Shown: in pieces, positions 1 through 8,245 of the stretch | Position numbering within the stretch: position 1 is the stretch's first letter | Layout of the letters: the number at the start of each line of letters is the position of its first letter | DNA from: Massilia timonae CCUG 45783 | GTDB taxonomy: Bacteria > Pseudomonadota > Gammaproteobacteria > Burkholderiales > Burkholderiaceae_D | Length of the DNA stretch: 64,000 nt | Direction of reading: 5' to 3' | Assembly (NCBI RefSeq): GCF_000315425.1 | Contig: NZ_JH992922.1 | Location: forward strand, 1,903,248 to 1,967,247 | Notes under the pieces: model-generated | Told to the model about the DNA's origin: nothing | Databases searched by the model: none | What the model saw: only the letters and a program-made list of their open reading frames with translations | Position numbers and translations under genes: made by a program

Positions 1-1187
1 ACGGCCACCGCCAGCAGGAACAGGTTGGTGCCAAGCGGGCCGACCGGCGCGAACACCGGGTCGTGCGGCGCCGCCGCATAGGCGACCAGGAGCCACAGCG
101 CCGAACTGGCGCCCAGCAGGGCCACGCCGGCGGCGGCCGACAGGCGCGGGAACAGCAGGGTGCAGGCCACGCTCGAGCCCAGCGCGAACAGGCAGGCGAT
201 CAGGCGCCCCGGCCAGGGCGCGGGCAGCGTGCCCTGCTGGCGGTCGAGCAGGGCGGACAGGATCGTGGCCTGCACGCCCAGGCCCGGCCGGTTGGCGGCA
301 AGCGGAGTGGAAACGCGGTCGCCCATGCCCAGCGAGGACGAGCCGACCAGCACCAGGCGGCCGCTGGCGCTCTCGGGGACGATGCGCTGCTCGAGGATGT
401 CGGCGGCGCTCACCACGGTATAGGCGCGCCAGTCGCGCCGGTAGGGGATGCGCATCAGGCCGGTGTCGTCCAGCGCCAGCGGCGCCTGGCCGGTGCAGCA
501 GTTGACCAGGGCCAGCCCCAGCGCCGGGTAGGCCTGGCCGCCGAAGCGGGTGACCAGGGGCACGTGGCGCAGGGCGCCGTCGGGATCGGGAATGAAGCCG
601 ATCGCGCCGATATGGGGCGCCGCGGCCAGCGCGGGGTAGTTGCCGATATAGCCGGTGGCCGGCACGCCGCCCGCATAGCCTTTGACCGCGCCGCCCAGCT
701 TGCCGTCGAGGACGGGCTGGGGCCGGTTGCCGGCGAAATCGAAGTCGAAGGCCTGGGCCGGCACCAGCGGACCGTGGGCGGCCAGCAGCGCCAGGCGGGC
801 ATCGCCCGGCGCGTCGGTGGGCGCCGGCAGCAGGATGTCGAGCGCCACGCCGCGCGCGGCGTAATTGGCGAGCAGGATTTCGACCAGGTGGGCCAGGCGC
901 TCGCGCGGCCAGGGCCAGGGGCCGAGTTCGGTCAGCGAGGCTTCGTCGATGTCGACCACCAGGATGCGCGGCTCGGGGGCATCGCTCACCTGCAGCCGCA
1001 GGAAAGCGTCGCGCAGCCATTCGTTGGGTAGAAACGACACCTGGTTGAGCGCAACCCGCATCCAGCTGTTGTCGGAAAGCGACAAAGGAGCCTGGATACC
1101 GTATTGCGACCATACGGTCACGGCGAAGGCAAGCGCAGCGATGACCCAGCGGCCGCGGGGTCGTGCTTGTGTTCTCGGGTCAGCCAC
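1..1187 (-). CDS. CHASE2-domain sensor protein, 3' end outside window
   Basis: This minus-strand gene runs off the left edge, so only about 395 N-terminal residues are visible. I chose the GTG at 1187, preceded by AAGAG about 8 bases upstream. The protein starts with a short basic tail, one N-terminal membrane segment (AALAFAVTVW), then an extracytoplasmic CHASE2 domain with the family signature RILVVDIDEASL followed by GPWPWPRERL, and a later LVGSSSLGMGDRVSTPL block. Hydrophobic helices follow near the window edge, as in CHASE2 proteins where two or three membrane segments lead into a cytoplasmic output domain. That output domain (nucleotide cyclase, kinase or other) is not in the window. 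The gene diverges from a FecR-domain gene, a pairing often seen in betaproteobacteria. CHASE2 is certain; the output activity is unknown. Confidence 0.88.
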   Translation of the reverse strand, partial: MADPRTQARPRGRWVIAALAFAVTVWSQYGIQAPLSLSDNSWMRVALNQVSFLPNEWLRDAFLRLQVSDAPEPRILVVDIDEASLTELGPWPWPRERLAHLVEILLANYAARGVALDILLPAPTDAPGDARLALLAAHGPLVPAQAFDFDFAGNRPQPVLDGKLGGAVKGYAGGVPATGYIGNYPALAAAPHIGAIGFIPDPDGALRHVPLVTRFGGQAYPALGLALVNCCTGQAPLALDDTGLMRIPYRRDWRAYTVVSAADILEQRIVPESASGRLVLVGSSSLGMGDRVSTPLAANRPGLGVQATILSALLDRQQGTLPAPWPGRLIACLFALGSSVACTLLFPRLSAAAGVALLGASSALWLLVAYAAAPHDPVFAPVGPLGTNLFLLAVA

Positions 1188-1326
1188 GCACTGCGCTCTT
1201 GAAATGGATGGGTCGGTCGTCGGAAAAGTGATCAAGTATAACGTTAGGGTTGCCCGATTGCATTGTTTTTATTGAAATGTCACGAACTGTATCCCCGATG
1301 GGTAGCCGAGGGTCTTTGCGCTAAAA

Positions 1327-1342
1327 TGTGATAGTTGTCACA
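1327..1342. promoter_or_regulatory. CRP-type operator upstream of the FecR-domain gene
   Basis: TGTGATAGTTGTCACA is a perfect TGTGA-N6-TCACA palindrome. A TACAGT -10-like hexamer lies at 1365-1370, which would put the palindrome centre about 42 bases before the start point, the class II activator position. It is in the divergent gap shared with the CHASE2 gene. Binding by a CRP/Vfr-type protein is inferred. Confidence 0.68.
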
Positions 1343-1391
1343 GAACCCTGTCTTGACGGCAAGGTACAGTGAAAGCGAAAGGGGACCCATC

Positions 1392-2759
1392 TTGCAAAAA
1401 TTACTCATCACCGCAACGCTCGCATGCGCGGCGCAGTTCGCCCATGCCGCCGACGCGGGCAAGATCATTTTCGTCGCCGGGGCCGCCAAGGCCGGCGACC
1501 GTCCCGCCGTGGAAGGCAGCCAGGTGCAGGAAGGGCAGATGCTCAGCACCGGCGCGGATGGCTATATCTATGTGAAGACGGCCGACAACGGCCTGTTCAT
1601 CCTGCGGCCGCAGACCGAGGCGCGCATCGTCACCTACCGCATCGACCAGCGCAACCCGGCCAACACCCGCGTCAAGTTCGAGCTGATCAAGGGCACGGCG
1701 CGCAGCAAGTCGGGCGAGGCGGTCAAGCACGCGCGCCAGAACTTCCGCTTCAATACGCCGGTCGCGGCCATTGGCGTGCGCGGCACCGATTTCACCGTCG
1801 TCACCGACAACGACACCTCGCGCATCTCGGTGTTCTCGGGCGGCGTGGTGGTGAGCGGCTTTGCCGGCGCTTGCCGTCCGGACGGGGCCGGACCGTGCGA
1901 AGGCGCGACCAGCCGTGAACTGAGCGCGGCCCAGCGCGGCCAGCTGGTGCAGGTGACGCGCGGGCAGGCGGCGCAGGTGGTCGAGGAAAGCGCGCCTGGC
2001 GCCGGTCATCCGGCGCCCGCGCGTCCGGACGAGCCGCTGAGCAAGAATGACGGCGACGAGGCGAAGGTCAGCGTCGAGGTGGCGAAGAACCTCGGACTGA
2101 ATACGGCCATCGATGCGGTCGTGAAGCCGGGGCCCGGCATTCCCATCGACCCGGGCACGGGCAATCCCGGCACTGGAACGCCGGTGCCGGTCCCTGAGGA
2201 TCCGGTCGTCAAGCCGCCGGTGGTCGTGGTGCCGGAACTCCCGGAGCGCCAGGCCATCTGGGGCCGCTGGCAACAGGTCGGCCTGTCGGCGCCGACGCTG
2301 GATTATTCGGCCGAAGGGAAAAAGAACGAGCTGATCGCGCTGAACGGTTATTTCGCGCTATTTCGCACGCCTGGCAAGGAATATGTCGCGCCGAATAACG
2401 GCGTCATCGGATTCAGTTTGCGCGGCAGCGAGGCTTATCTCATTACGGAATATGGCGGCGGTGCGGTAACCACCAGTAAGGCGAGCCTGGCGAATGGCGT
2501 GCTCAACGTCGATTTCGGCAAACGCAGTTTCATGACCGGGATGGACGTGATTACCAAGGACGATACCGTCAGGATGCGTGGCGAGGGCACGGTGACCGCC
2601 GATGGCCGCATGTACGGCAGCGCCGATGGCCGCCGTGGCTACCTCAACCTGCAGGGCCTGCTGAGCAACGAGCGTGGACCGTCGGGCAGCGCCGCGACGA
2701 TTTTCGACGGACGGATCGACGACCACAGGACCGTGAACGGCGCCGCCACCTGGCGTTGA
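1392..2759 (+). CDS. FecR-domain secreted protein
   Basis: The preferred start is TTG at 1392: AAAGGGGA sits 7-8 bases upstream, and the protein then opens with a signal peptide (MQKLLITATLACAAQ then FAHAADA) with cleavage after AHA. An in-frame TTG at 1335 would lie inside the CRP-type palindrome and give no signal peptide. Length is 455 residues. The FecR domain covers about residues 35-140, ending in the family block TPVAAIGVRGTDF. A proline/glycine-rich hinge follows (about 240-285), then a C-terminal beta-rich domain starting near IWGRWQQ. The protein lacks the N-terminal anti-sigma part of classical FecR, so it is the periplasmic stand-alone type found beside CHASE2 sensors. Its ligand is unknown. 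It has its own terminator. Confidence 0.85.
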   Translation: MQKLLITATLACAAQFAHAADAGKIIFVAGAAKAGDRPAVEGSQVQEGQMLSTGADGYIYVKTADNGLFILRPQTEARIVTYRIDQRNPANTRVKFELIKGTARSKSGEAVKHARQNFRFNTPVAAIGVRGTDFTVVTDNDTSRISVFSGGVVVSGFAGACRPDGAGPCEGATSRELSAAQRGQLVQVTRGQAAQVVEESAPGAGHPAPARPDEPLSKNDGDEAKVSVEVAKNLGLNTAIDAVVKPGPGIPIDPGTGNPGTGTPVPVPEDPVVKPPVVVVPELPERQAIWGRWQQVGLSAPTLDYSAEGKKNELIALNGYFALFRTPGKEYVAPNNGVIGFSLRGSEAYLITEYGGGAVTTSKASLANGVLNVDFGKRSFMTGMDVITKDDTVRMRGEGTVTADGRMYGSADGRRGYLNLQGLLSNERGPSGSAATIFDGRIDDHRTVNGAATWR

Positions 2760-2783
2760 ATCCGTATTAATGAGTTAATCGCG

Positions 2784-2810
2784 AAAACCCCGGAGATTCC
2801 GGGGTTTTTT
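2784..2810 (+). terminator. Rho-independent terminator of the FecR-domain gene
   Basis: Stem ACCCCGGA / TCCGGGGT with a 3-base loop (2787-2805), preceded by AAA and followed by a run of six T. Confidence 0.9.
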
Positions 2811-3001
2811 ATTTTCCGCATATCCATATGAGGTATACGCCGCATCCATGGAATACATATGGATGAGATGTGGGCGGATGGGCGGCTGATTCAGTGAAAC
2901 CTGTTTTTATTGTGAGAATCTTAGAGAATTGCCGGGGGAAATGCCGGGGGCGGATGAATTTGTCCTGATTCTGTAAATTTTTCTGGAAACTTTGTCAGTT
3001 A
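2811..3001. other. Intergenic region with a 9-bp inverted repeat
   Basis: No gene is seen between the fecR terminator and the DUF4214 promoter. The stretch is AT-richer than its surroundings. It holds an inverted repeat, ATCCATATG at 2822-2830 and CATATGGAT at 2856-2864. A GGAAACTTT element near 2986-2994, just before the CRP-type site, is also present at the matching place before the second DUF4214 gene, so the promoter region was duplicated with the gene. Confidence 0.5.
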
Positions 3002-3017
3002 TGTGACGGCCATCACA
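3002..3017. promoter_or_regulatory. CRP-type operator upstream of first large DUF4214 gene
   Basis: TGTGACGGCCATCACA matches TGTGA-N6-TCACA perfectly. Seventeen bases later comes TCTGTCATGATGCG, which is nearly identical and equally spaced at the second DUF4214 gene (TCTGTCATCATGCG) and may contain the -10 element. Confidence 0.7.
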
Positions 3018-3135
3018 CAACACATGAGTCCGCTTCTGTCATGATGCGGTCCGTTGGGCTTACAGGGGTGCACGGCACTCTTGCAATATTGAATCAACAC
3101 TATCGATCGATCGATCTATCTTTTTGGAGTTATAC

Positions 3136-5427
3136 ATGGCAATCGTCGCTACCCACGTCGCAGCAGTTCAAGAACTGTACGTCGCATACTTCGGCCGTCC
3201 AGCTGACCCAGCTGGCCTGGACTACTGGACCAACATCGTCGAAGCTCAGAAATCGACCGCTGCTGTGTCGGCAACCTTCGCTGAGTCGGACGAGTACCAG
3301 GACGCCTTCGAAGGCATGACCAACACCCAGATCGTCAACAAGATCTACATGAACATGTTCGGCCGCGAAGCCGAAGCCACCGGCCGTGACTACTGGGTCA
3401 AGCTGCTGGACGCAGGCACCATCAGCGTCGACAACATCGTTGCTGACGTTGCCAAAGCTGCCGTGGGCACCGATGGCGAAGCCGTCGAAAACAAGGTTGC
3501 TGCCGCTACCGCCTTCACCGCTGCTCTGGACACCGAAGCTGAAGTCGCCGGCTACGCAGGCCCAGACGCCCTGGCCCTGGCCAAGGCATTCATCACCAGC
3601 GTCACCACCGACGCAACCCTGGCAACCCAGACCGCACCAGCAGCCCTGAACGCCACCGTGGCAGCTGTCGTTGCCGCTGGCACCGAGTTCACCCTGGAAA
3701 GCGCTGTCGCTAACCTGACCGCTGCCAACGCAGCAAAATCGGCTGTCCTGGCTGACCTGGCTGAAGACGAAGCCGTCGCTGCCCAGCTGGAAAAGAACGG
3801 CGTGACCGAGACCCCGACCGACGCACAAGTCCTGAAGGCAATCGCTGACATCGATACTGCTGGCGACAACGGCATCAACGGCTTCATCACCGGCTTCTCG
3901 GGCCTGAACGCTGCCCAGCAATCGGCACGTATCGCTTCGCTGCAAGCTGACAACGCCGCTGAACTGCGTGCTGCTACCGTCACCGCCACCACCGGCCTGA
4001 ACGCTCGTACCGCCGCTGTCAACGCCGTGGAAAACCTGGGCGCCGCCTACGCTGACTACCAGGCAGCCATCGAAGCCGAAGAAGCTGCTGAAACCGCAGC
4101 CGCCCTGGCAAGCACCGCTGCCAGCGCAGCCCTGCAAAACTTCGGCACCCTGGCCAAAGGCACGGTTGCCGCAGTTCCGGCTGTCGGCGAGCCGACCAGC
4201 TACACCTTCACCCCGGCCGCTGGTGGCGCCGCTGTGACCGTGATCACCATCAATGCCGATGGCGAAGCAGTCCTGGCCGCTAACACCGTGACCGAAGCCC
4301 GCTACCCAGGCGTCACCGCTGCCCTGACCGCAATCAACGCATCGCTGGTTGCCGACGCATCGTACGACGACGCAGTGGAAGCCCTGGAAATCGCTACCAT
4401 CGCTGCCGACATCCTGGACGCAGCGGATGACGGTTCGAACCTGGCAGCCGTTGGCGCGACCTTCCAGTTCGTGCAACTGGGCGACGACGAACTGCCGACC
4501 TACCAGCAGATCCTGGCTGAAGACGAGTTCTTCACCAACCAACTGGCGGCGCAGGATGCGCTGGTCGGCGGCGGCGAAGGTAGCTATACCACCGCGATCA
4601 ACCAACTGGCGACCGATGTGGATGCTGTTATGACCGGCCCAACCCCAACCGCAGCCGCTCTGAAGGTTGTGCTGGACGAGGCAGTTGCTGACCGCGTGAT
4701 CACCGCAGCGCAAGCTACTTCGATCTCGGGCAAATTCGCCGCCACCACTGCTGGTACCGAAGCTGTCAACAAGGCAGTGGCCGACATCAACTGGGCTGCC
4801 AAGTATGAAGCCTTCACCGATGCACGCGACGCCCTGCTGGCTGCTGAAACCGGTCCTACCGGCGACACCGACATCGGCGCCCTGGTCAACGCACTGATCG
4901 ACCAGCAAGATACCGTCGACGGCATCAACGAGAAGATCGAAAACTTCGCTGACGCAGTCGCTGCCTACAACGCTGCTCAAGAACTGAACGGCGCCGTGAC
5001 CGCTGCTAACACCGCGATCACCAACGCAACCAAAGTGATCACCGACGCTGGCTACGCTGCTCCGGTCTTCCTGTCGCAGAGCGTCACCCTGGCAACTGCC
5101 AAGGACGACCTGTTCCTGGCTAACAAGACCGACCTGCAAGTGCGTAACTTCGGCGCCCAGGGCGACGACGTCCTGTACGTCGGCTCGGGCCTGACCTACA
5201 ACGATACCGAAATCGGTACCGGCACCGGTCAAAGCTCGCTGCGCGCCGCTGGCGACAACAGCGTGCTGGAGTTCTTCCTGCAGCAAAGCGGTAACAACGT
5301 CATCGTCCACATCGAAAACAAAGCTTTCGGTTCGGATTCGGGCGCTGCTGCCGACATCACCAAGATCACCCTGGTCGGCGTCGACCTGGAAGACCTGGTC
5401 ATCGACAACGGCTTCATCTCGATCTAA
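3136..5427 (+). CDS. large DUF4214 surface/secreted protein, acidic paralogue
   Basis: The start is ATG 3136 with TTGGAG seven bases upstream. The 763-residue product has no signal peptide. Two DUF4214 repeats fill the N-terminus: ELYVAYFGRPADPAGLDYW near residue 13 and a second around NKIYMNMFGREAEATGRDYW near residue 79. A long Ala/Asp/Glu-rich, mostly helical body follows. The last 120 residues hold one RTX-like unit (GAQGDDVLYVG) and end in EDLVIDNGFISI, an acidic then aliphatic end like type I secretion signals. I see no cysteine. Codon use differs from neighbours: alanine is often GCT or GCA, and highly favoured codons (CTG, ACC, GAC, AAC) dominate, which suggests very high expression. 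Neighbours are a paralogue and a type I secretion operon, so I infer an abundant exported surface or S-layer-like protein. Confidence 0.82.
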   Translation: MAIVATHVAAVQELYVAYFGRPADPAGLDYWTNIVEAQKSTAAVSATFAESDEYQDAFEGMTNTQIVNKIYMNMFGREAEATGRDYWVKLLDAGTISVDNIVADVAKAAVGTDGEAVENKVAAATAFTAALDTEAEVAGYAGPDALALAKAFITSVTTDATLATQTAPAALNATVAAVVAAGTEFTLESAVANLTAANAAKSAVLADLAEDEAVAAQLEKNGVTETPTDAQVLKAIADIDTAGDNGINGFITGFSGLNAAQQSARIASLQADNAAELRAATVTATTGLNARTAAVNAVENLGAAYADYQAAIEAEEAAETAAALASTAASAALQNFGTLAKGTVAAVPAVGEPTSYTFTPAAGGAAVTVITINADGEAVLAANTVTEARYPGVTAALTAINASLVADASYDDAVEALEIATIAADILDAADDGSNLAAVGATFQFVQLGDDELPTYQQILAEDEFFTNQLAAQDALVGGGEGSYTTAINQLATDVDAVMTGPTPTAAALKVVLDEAVADRVITAAQATSISGKFAATTAGTEAVNKAVADINWAAKYEAFTDARDALLAAETGPTGDTDIGALVNALIDQQDTVDGINEKIENFADAVAAYNAAQELNGAVTAANTAITNATKVITDAGYAAPVFLSQSVTLATAKDDLFLANKTDLQVRNFGAQGDDVLYVGSGLTYNDTEIGTGTGQSSLRAAGDNSVLEFFLQQSGNNVIVHIENKAFGSDSGAAADITKITLVGVDLEDLVIDNGFISI

Positions 5428-5474
5428 TCGCTGTCCGGATCGTGAACGTGCCTCGCAAGAGGCACCGAGCTGAT

Positions 5475-5511
5475 AAAACCCCCGCTGCCGTATGGCAGCG
5501 GGGGTTTTTTT
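5475..5511 (+). terminator. Strong Rho-independent terminator after first DUF4214 gene
   Basis: A perfect 13-bp stem, AACCCCCGCTGCC / GGCAGCGGGGGTT, with loop GTAT and a following run of T. It separates the two paralogues into different transcripts. Confidence 0.95.
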
Positions 5512-5578
5512 ATTCCAACTGGACTCGAAACTTTACTTTTGATGAATAGAGAATATTTTTTGGAAACTTTTATCCGTT

Positions 5579-5594
5579 TGTGACGGTTATCACG
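5579..5594. promoter_or_regulatory. CRP-type operator upstream of second large DUF4214 gene
   Basis: TGTGACGGTTATCACG matches TGTGA-N6-TCAC with one terminal mismatch. The flanks GGAAACTTT before it and TCTGTCATCATGCG 17 bases after it are shared with the promoter of the first paralogue. Confidence 0.65.
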
Positions 5595-5699
5595 TGTCTG
5601 TACGGTAACTTTCTGTCATCATGCGCTCCGATGGCCTTGCTTGCGTACTGACAATGCCGGCATGGGCCTGGACCCCCGATTCATCTACTGGAGCTTTCC

Positions 5700-7970
5700 A
5701 TGGCAGTTGTCGCTACCCACGTCGCAGCAGTTCAACAACTTTACGTTGCCTATTTCGGCCGCCCGGCCGATCCGAGTGGCCTCGACTACTGGACCAATAT
5801 CGTCAAGGCGCAGGGCAAGACCGATGCCGTGTCGGCCACCTTCGCGACGTCTCCCGAATACAAGGCCGCGTTCGCCGGCATGACCAATACCCAGATCGTC
5901 AACAAGATCTATTCGAACCTGTTCAACCGCGCTGCCGATCCGGTTGGCCGCGACTATTGGGTCGACCTGCTGAACAAGGGCACGATCAAGGTCGACTTCA
6001 TCGTCGCCGACGTCGCCCGCGCCGCGCTGACCACCGACAAGGAATCCATCGAGAACAAGGTCGCCGCCGCGACCGCATTTACCAACGCGCTGGATACCGC
6101 GGCCGAAATCGCCGGCTATAGCGGCGACAAGGCGCTGGCCCTGGCCAAGGCATTCATCTCGAGCGTGACCACCGACGCGAGCCTGAAGGCGGCGATCGCA
6201 ACGGCCGCGCTGAACGCATCGGTGGCGGCGGTCGTCGAAGCCGGCACCCCGTTCTCGCTGCAAGGCGCGCTGGCCAAGCTGGTGGCGGCCCAGGACGCCA
6301 AGTCGGGCATCCTGGCCGACCTGGCCGACGACAACGCGGCCGTTGCCGATCAACTGGATGCCTCTGGCGTGACCGGTACCCCTACCACGGCGCAGATCCT
6401 GGCCGCCATCGCCGCCATCGACAAGGCGGGCGACACCGGCATGAACGGCCTGATCGCCGGCTTCGCCAGCCTGACCGCCGCCCAGCAAACCGCCCGTATC
6501 GCGTCGACCGAAGCCGATAACACCGCCGCTCTGCGTACCCAGGCCACCACGCTGGATACCCGCACCAAGGCGCTCGACGCGGTGAGCAACCTGAGCACCG
6601 CATACAAGAACTACAAGTCCGCCGTCGCGACCGAAGATGCGGCCAACAAGGCCGCCGCCCTGAGCCTGACCGCGGAAACCAAGGCGATCAAGGACGTCGG
6701 CACCCTGAATGGCGGCGCGCTGGCCAGCATCGTCGAAGCGGGCGCCGTGACCGGCTACGAATTCACGCCGGCCACCGGCGCCGCAGTCGGGCTGATCGAG
6801 TTGAACAGCGCCGGCACCGCATTCGTCCTGGCCTCCGGTGTGACCGAAGCCAAGTACAAGGGCGTGACGGTGGCCCTGGCCGCCATCAACAAGAGCGTGA
6901 CCACCCACAAGACGCTCGACAAGGCGCGCGAGGACCTGTCCACCGCGACCCTCGCCGCCGACATCCTCGATTCGGCCGATTCGGGCGCGCGCCTGAAGGC
7001 CGTCGGAAGCGCCTTCGTGTTCGCCAAGCTGGGTACCGACGCGCTGCCGACCTACCAGCAGATCCTGGCGGAAGACAAATCGTTCCAGTCGCAACTCGAC
7101 GCGCGCGATGCGCTGGTTGGCGGCGGCAAGGGCAGCTACGCCACCGGCATCACCGCGCTGTCGACCGACGTCGATACGCTCATGAAGACCGGGACGCCGA
7201 CCGTCGAGGCGTTGAAGGCGCGCCTGGATACCGCCGTGACGGCCAAGCTGATCACCGCCGCGCAGGCGACCGATATCGCCGGCAAGTTCGGCACCACCAC
7301 CGAAGCGATCGCCGCGGTCAACAAGGCGCTGGCTGGCGTCAATGTGGCCGCCCAGTACAAGACCTTCGACGACGCGCGCAGCGCGTTGCTGTCGGCCGAA
7401 GCGAGCGAAACCGGCATCGGCACGCGCGTCGGCCAGCTGGAAGCCGCCCAAGGCGCGCTCGACGCGACCAATGCCAAGATCAAGGCATTGGCCGAGGCAG
7501 TAGTCGCCTATGAGGCCGCCCAGTCCCTGAACAGCGTGGTGGAAGCCGCCGACGCCACGATCGCCGCCGCGCGCAAGATCATCACCGACAAGGGCTACGC
7601 CGCACCGGTGACCCTGGAGCAGAGCGTCACCCTGGCCACCGCCAAGGACGACGTCTACCTGGCGGGCGCCACCAAGGTGAGCGTGCACAACTTCGGCTCG
7701 CAAGGCGACGACTATCTGTACGTCGGCGCCGGCCTGACCTACAACCGCACCGAGATCGGTTCGGGCACGGGCCAGACCGCGCTGAACAAGGCGGGCGACG
7801 ACAAGGTGCTGGAATTCTTCCTGCAGCAAAGCGGCAACGACGTCATCGTCCATATCGAAAGCAAGGCCTTCGGCTCGACTTCGGGCGCGGCAGCCAACAT
7901 CACCGCCATCACCCTGGTCGGCGTGGACCTGGACGACCTGGCCATCCGCGACGGCATCATCTCGATTTAA
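5700..7970 (+). CDS. large DUF4214 surface/secreted protein, lysine-rich paralogue
   Basis: ATG 5700 follows CTGGAG at a good distance. The 756-residue protein is colinear with the one encoded just upstream over its full length: DUF4214 repeats (LYVAYFGRPADPSGLDYW, then NKIYSNLFNRAADPVGRDYW), the conserved mid-body block ALPTYQQILAED, and a C-terminal domain with QGDDYLYVGAGLTYN and LEFFLQQSGNDVIVHIE, ending DDLAIRDGIISI. It also has no cysteine or signal peptide. It carries many more lysines than the first paralogue, so the two differ clearly in net charge, and its alanine codons are mainly GCC/GCG like the rest of the chromosome. Tandem duplication with later divergence is the simplest origin. 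Export by the adjacent type I system is inferred. Confidence 0.82.
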   Translation: MAVVATHVAAVQQLYVAYFGRPADPSGLDYWTNIVKAQGKTDAVSATFATSPEYKAAFAGMTNTQIVNKIYSNLFNRAADPVGRDYWVDLLNKGTIKVDFIVADVARAALTTDKESIENKVAAATAFTNALDTAAEIAGYSGDKALALAKAFISSVTTDASLKAAIATAALNASVAAVVEAGTPFSLQGALAKLVAAQDAKSGILADLADDNAAVADQLDASGVTGTPTTAQILAAIAAIDKAGDTGMNGLIAGFASLTAAQQTARIASTEADNTAALRTQATTLDTRTKALDAVSNLSTAYKNYKSAVATEDAANKAAALSLTAETKAIKDVGTLNGGALASIVEAGAVTGYEFTPATGAAVGLIELNSAGTAFVLASGVTEAKYKGVTVALAAINKSVTTHKTLDKAREDLSTATLAADILDSADSGARLKAVGSAFVFAKLGTDALPTYQQILAEDKSFQSQLDARDALVGGGKGSYATGITALSTDVDTLMKTGTPTVEALKARLDTAVTAKLITAAQATDIAGKFGTTTEAIAAVNKALAGVNVAAQYKTFDDARSALLSAEASETGIGTRVGQLEAAQGALDATNAKIKALAEAVVAYEAAQSLNSVVEAADATIAAARKIITDKGYAAPVTLEQSVTLATAKDDVYLAGATKVSVHNFGSQGDDYLYVGAGLTYNRTEIGSGTGQTALNKAGDDKVLEFFLQQSGNDVIVHIESKAFGSTSGAAANITAITLVGVDLDDLAIRDGIISI

Positions 7971-7981
7971 TGTAGCCGCCC

Positions 7982-8001
7982 GACGCCCTGCTGAGGGCGT
8001 C
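7982..8001 (+). other. Hairpin without T tract in the 3' untranslated region
   Basis: A perfect 8-bp stem GACGCCCT / AGGGCGTC with loop GCTG lies between the stop codon and the real terminator. With no T run it is more likely an RNA-stabilising hairpin than a terminator. Confidence 0.5.
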
Positions 8002-8016
8002 CCGCGGTGTAAAACC

Positions 8017-8057
8017 GAAACACCTCACCGCCGATGGCCGTGGGGTGTTTCTTTTTT
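8017..8057 (+). terminator. Rho-independent terminator after second DUF4214 gene
   Basis: Stem AAACACCTCAC / GTGGGGTGTTT (11 bp with one G-T pair) followed by CTTTTTT. Confidence 0.88.
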
Positions 8058-8119
8058 GCGAGATCGTTTGACAAAAAGTTGTCGTCAAGAAGCAACTCCC
8101 TTACCGGCCGTTCAAAATT

Positions 8120-8135
8120 TGTGACCCACATCACA
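8120..8135. promoter_or_regulatory. CRP-type operator upstream of the type I secretion operon
   Basis: TGTGACCCACATCACA is a perfect TGTGA-N6-TCACA palindrome inside the longer dyad TTTGTGA/TCACAAA. CATAAT at 8155-8160 is a likely -10 box; the start point would then be near 8167 and the site centre near -40, the class II arrangement. Confidence 0.72.
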
Positions 8136-8245
8136 AAAAACTCTTGTTCTAGCGCATAATACGGCCCAGTGAGCAATTTCCCCCGAGTTAGGCACTCTCA
8201 TGTGAGGTGCCGGAATTGCTGGCTTGTATCCCACTACTCGCATCC

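Noticed and set aside
1335..1391. TTG at 1335 as start of the FecR-domain protein
   Set aside because: It lies inside the CRP-type palindrome and upstream of the likely -10 box, and the residues before 1392 would destroy the signal peptide.
5155..5190. RTX calcium-binding repeats in the large DUF4214 proteins
   Set aside because: Only one GxxGxDxLx-like unit is present in each protein; there is no array, so I do not call them RTX proteins.
3130..7853. Minus-strand open frames of more than 700 codons opposite both large DUF4214 genes
   Set aside because: They mirror Ala/Asp/Val-rich coding on the plus strand, where stops are rare on the opposite strand; they have no ribosome sites, domains or neighbours that make sense.
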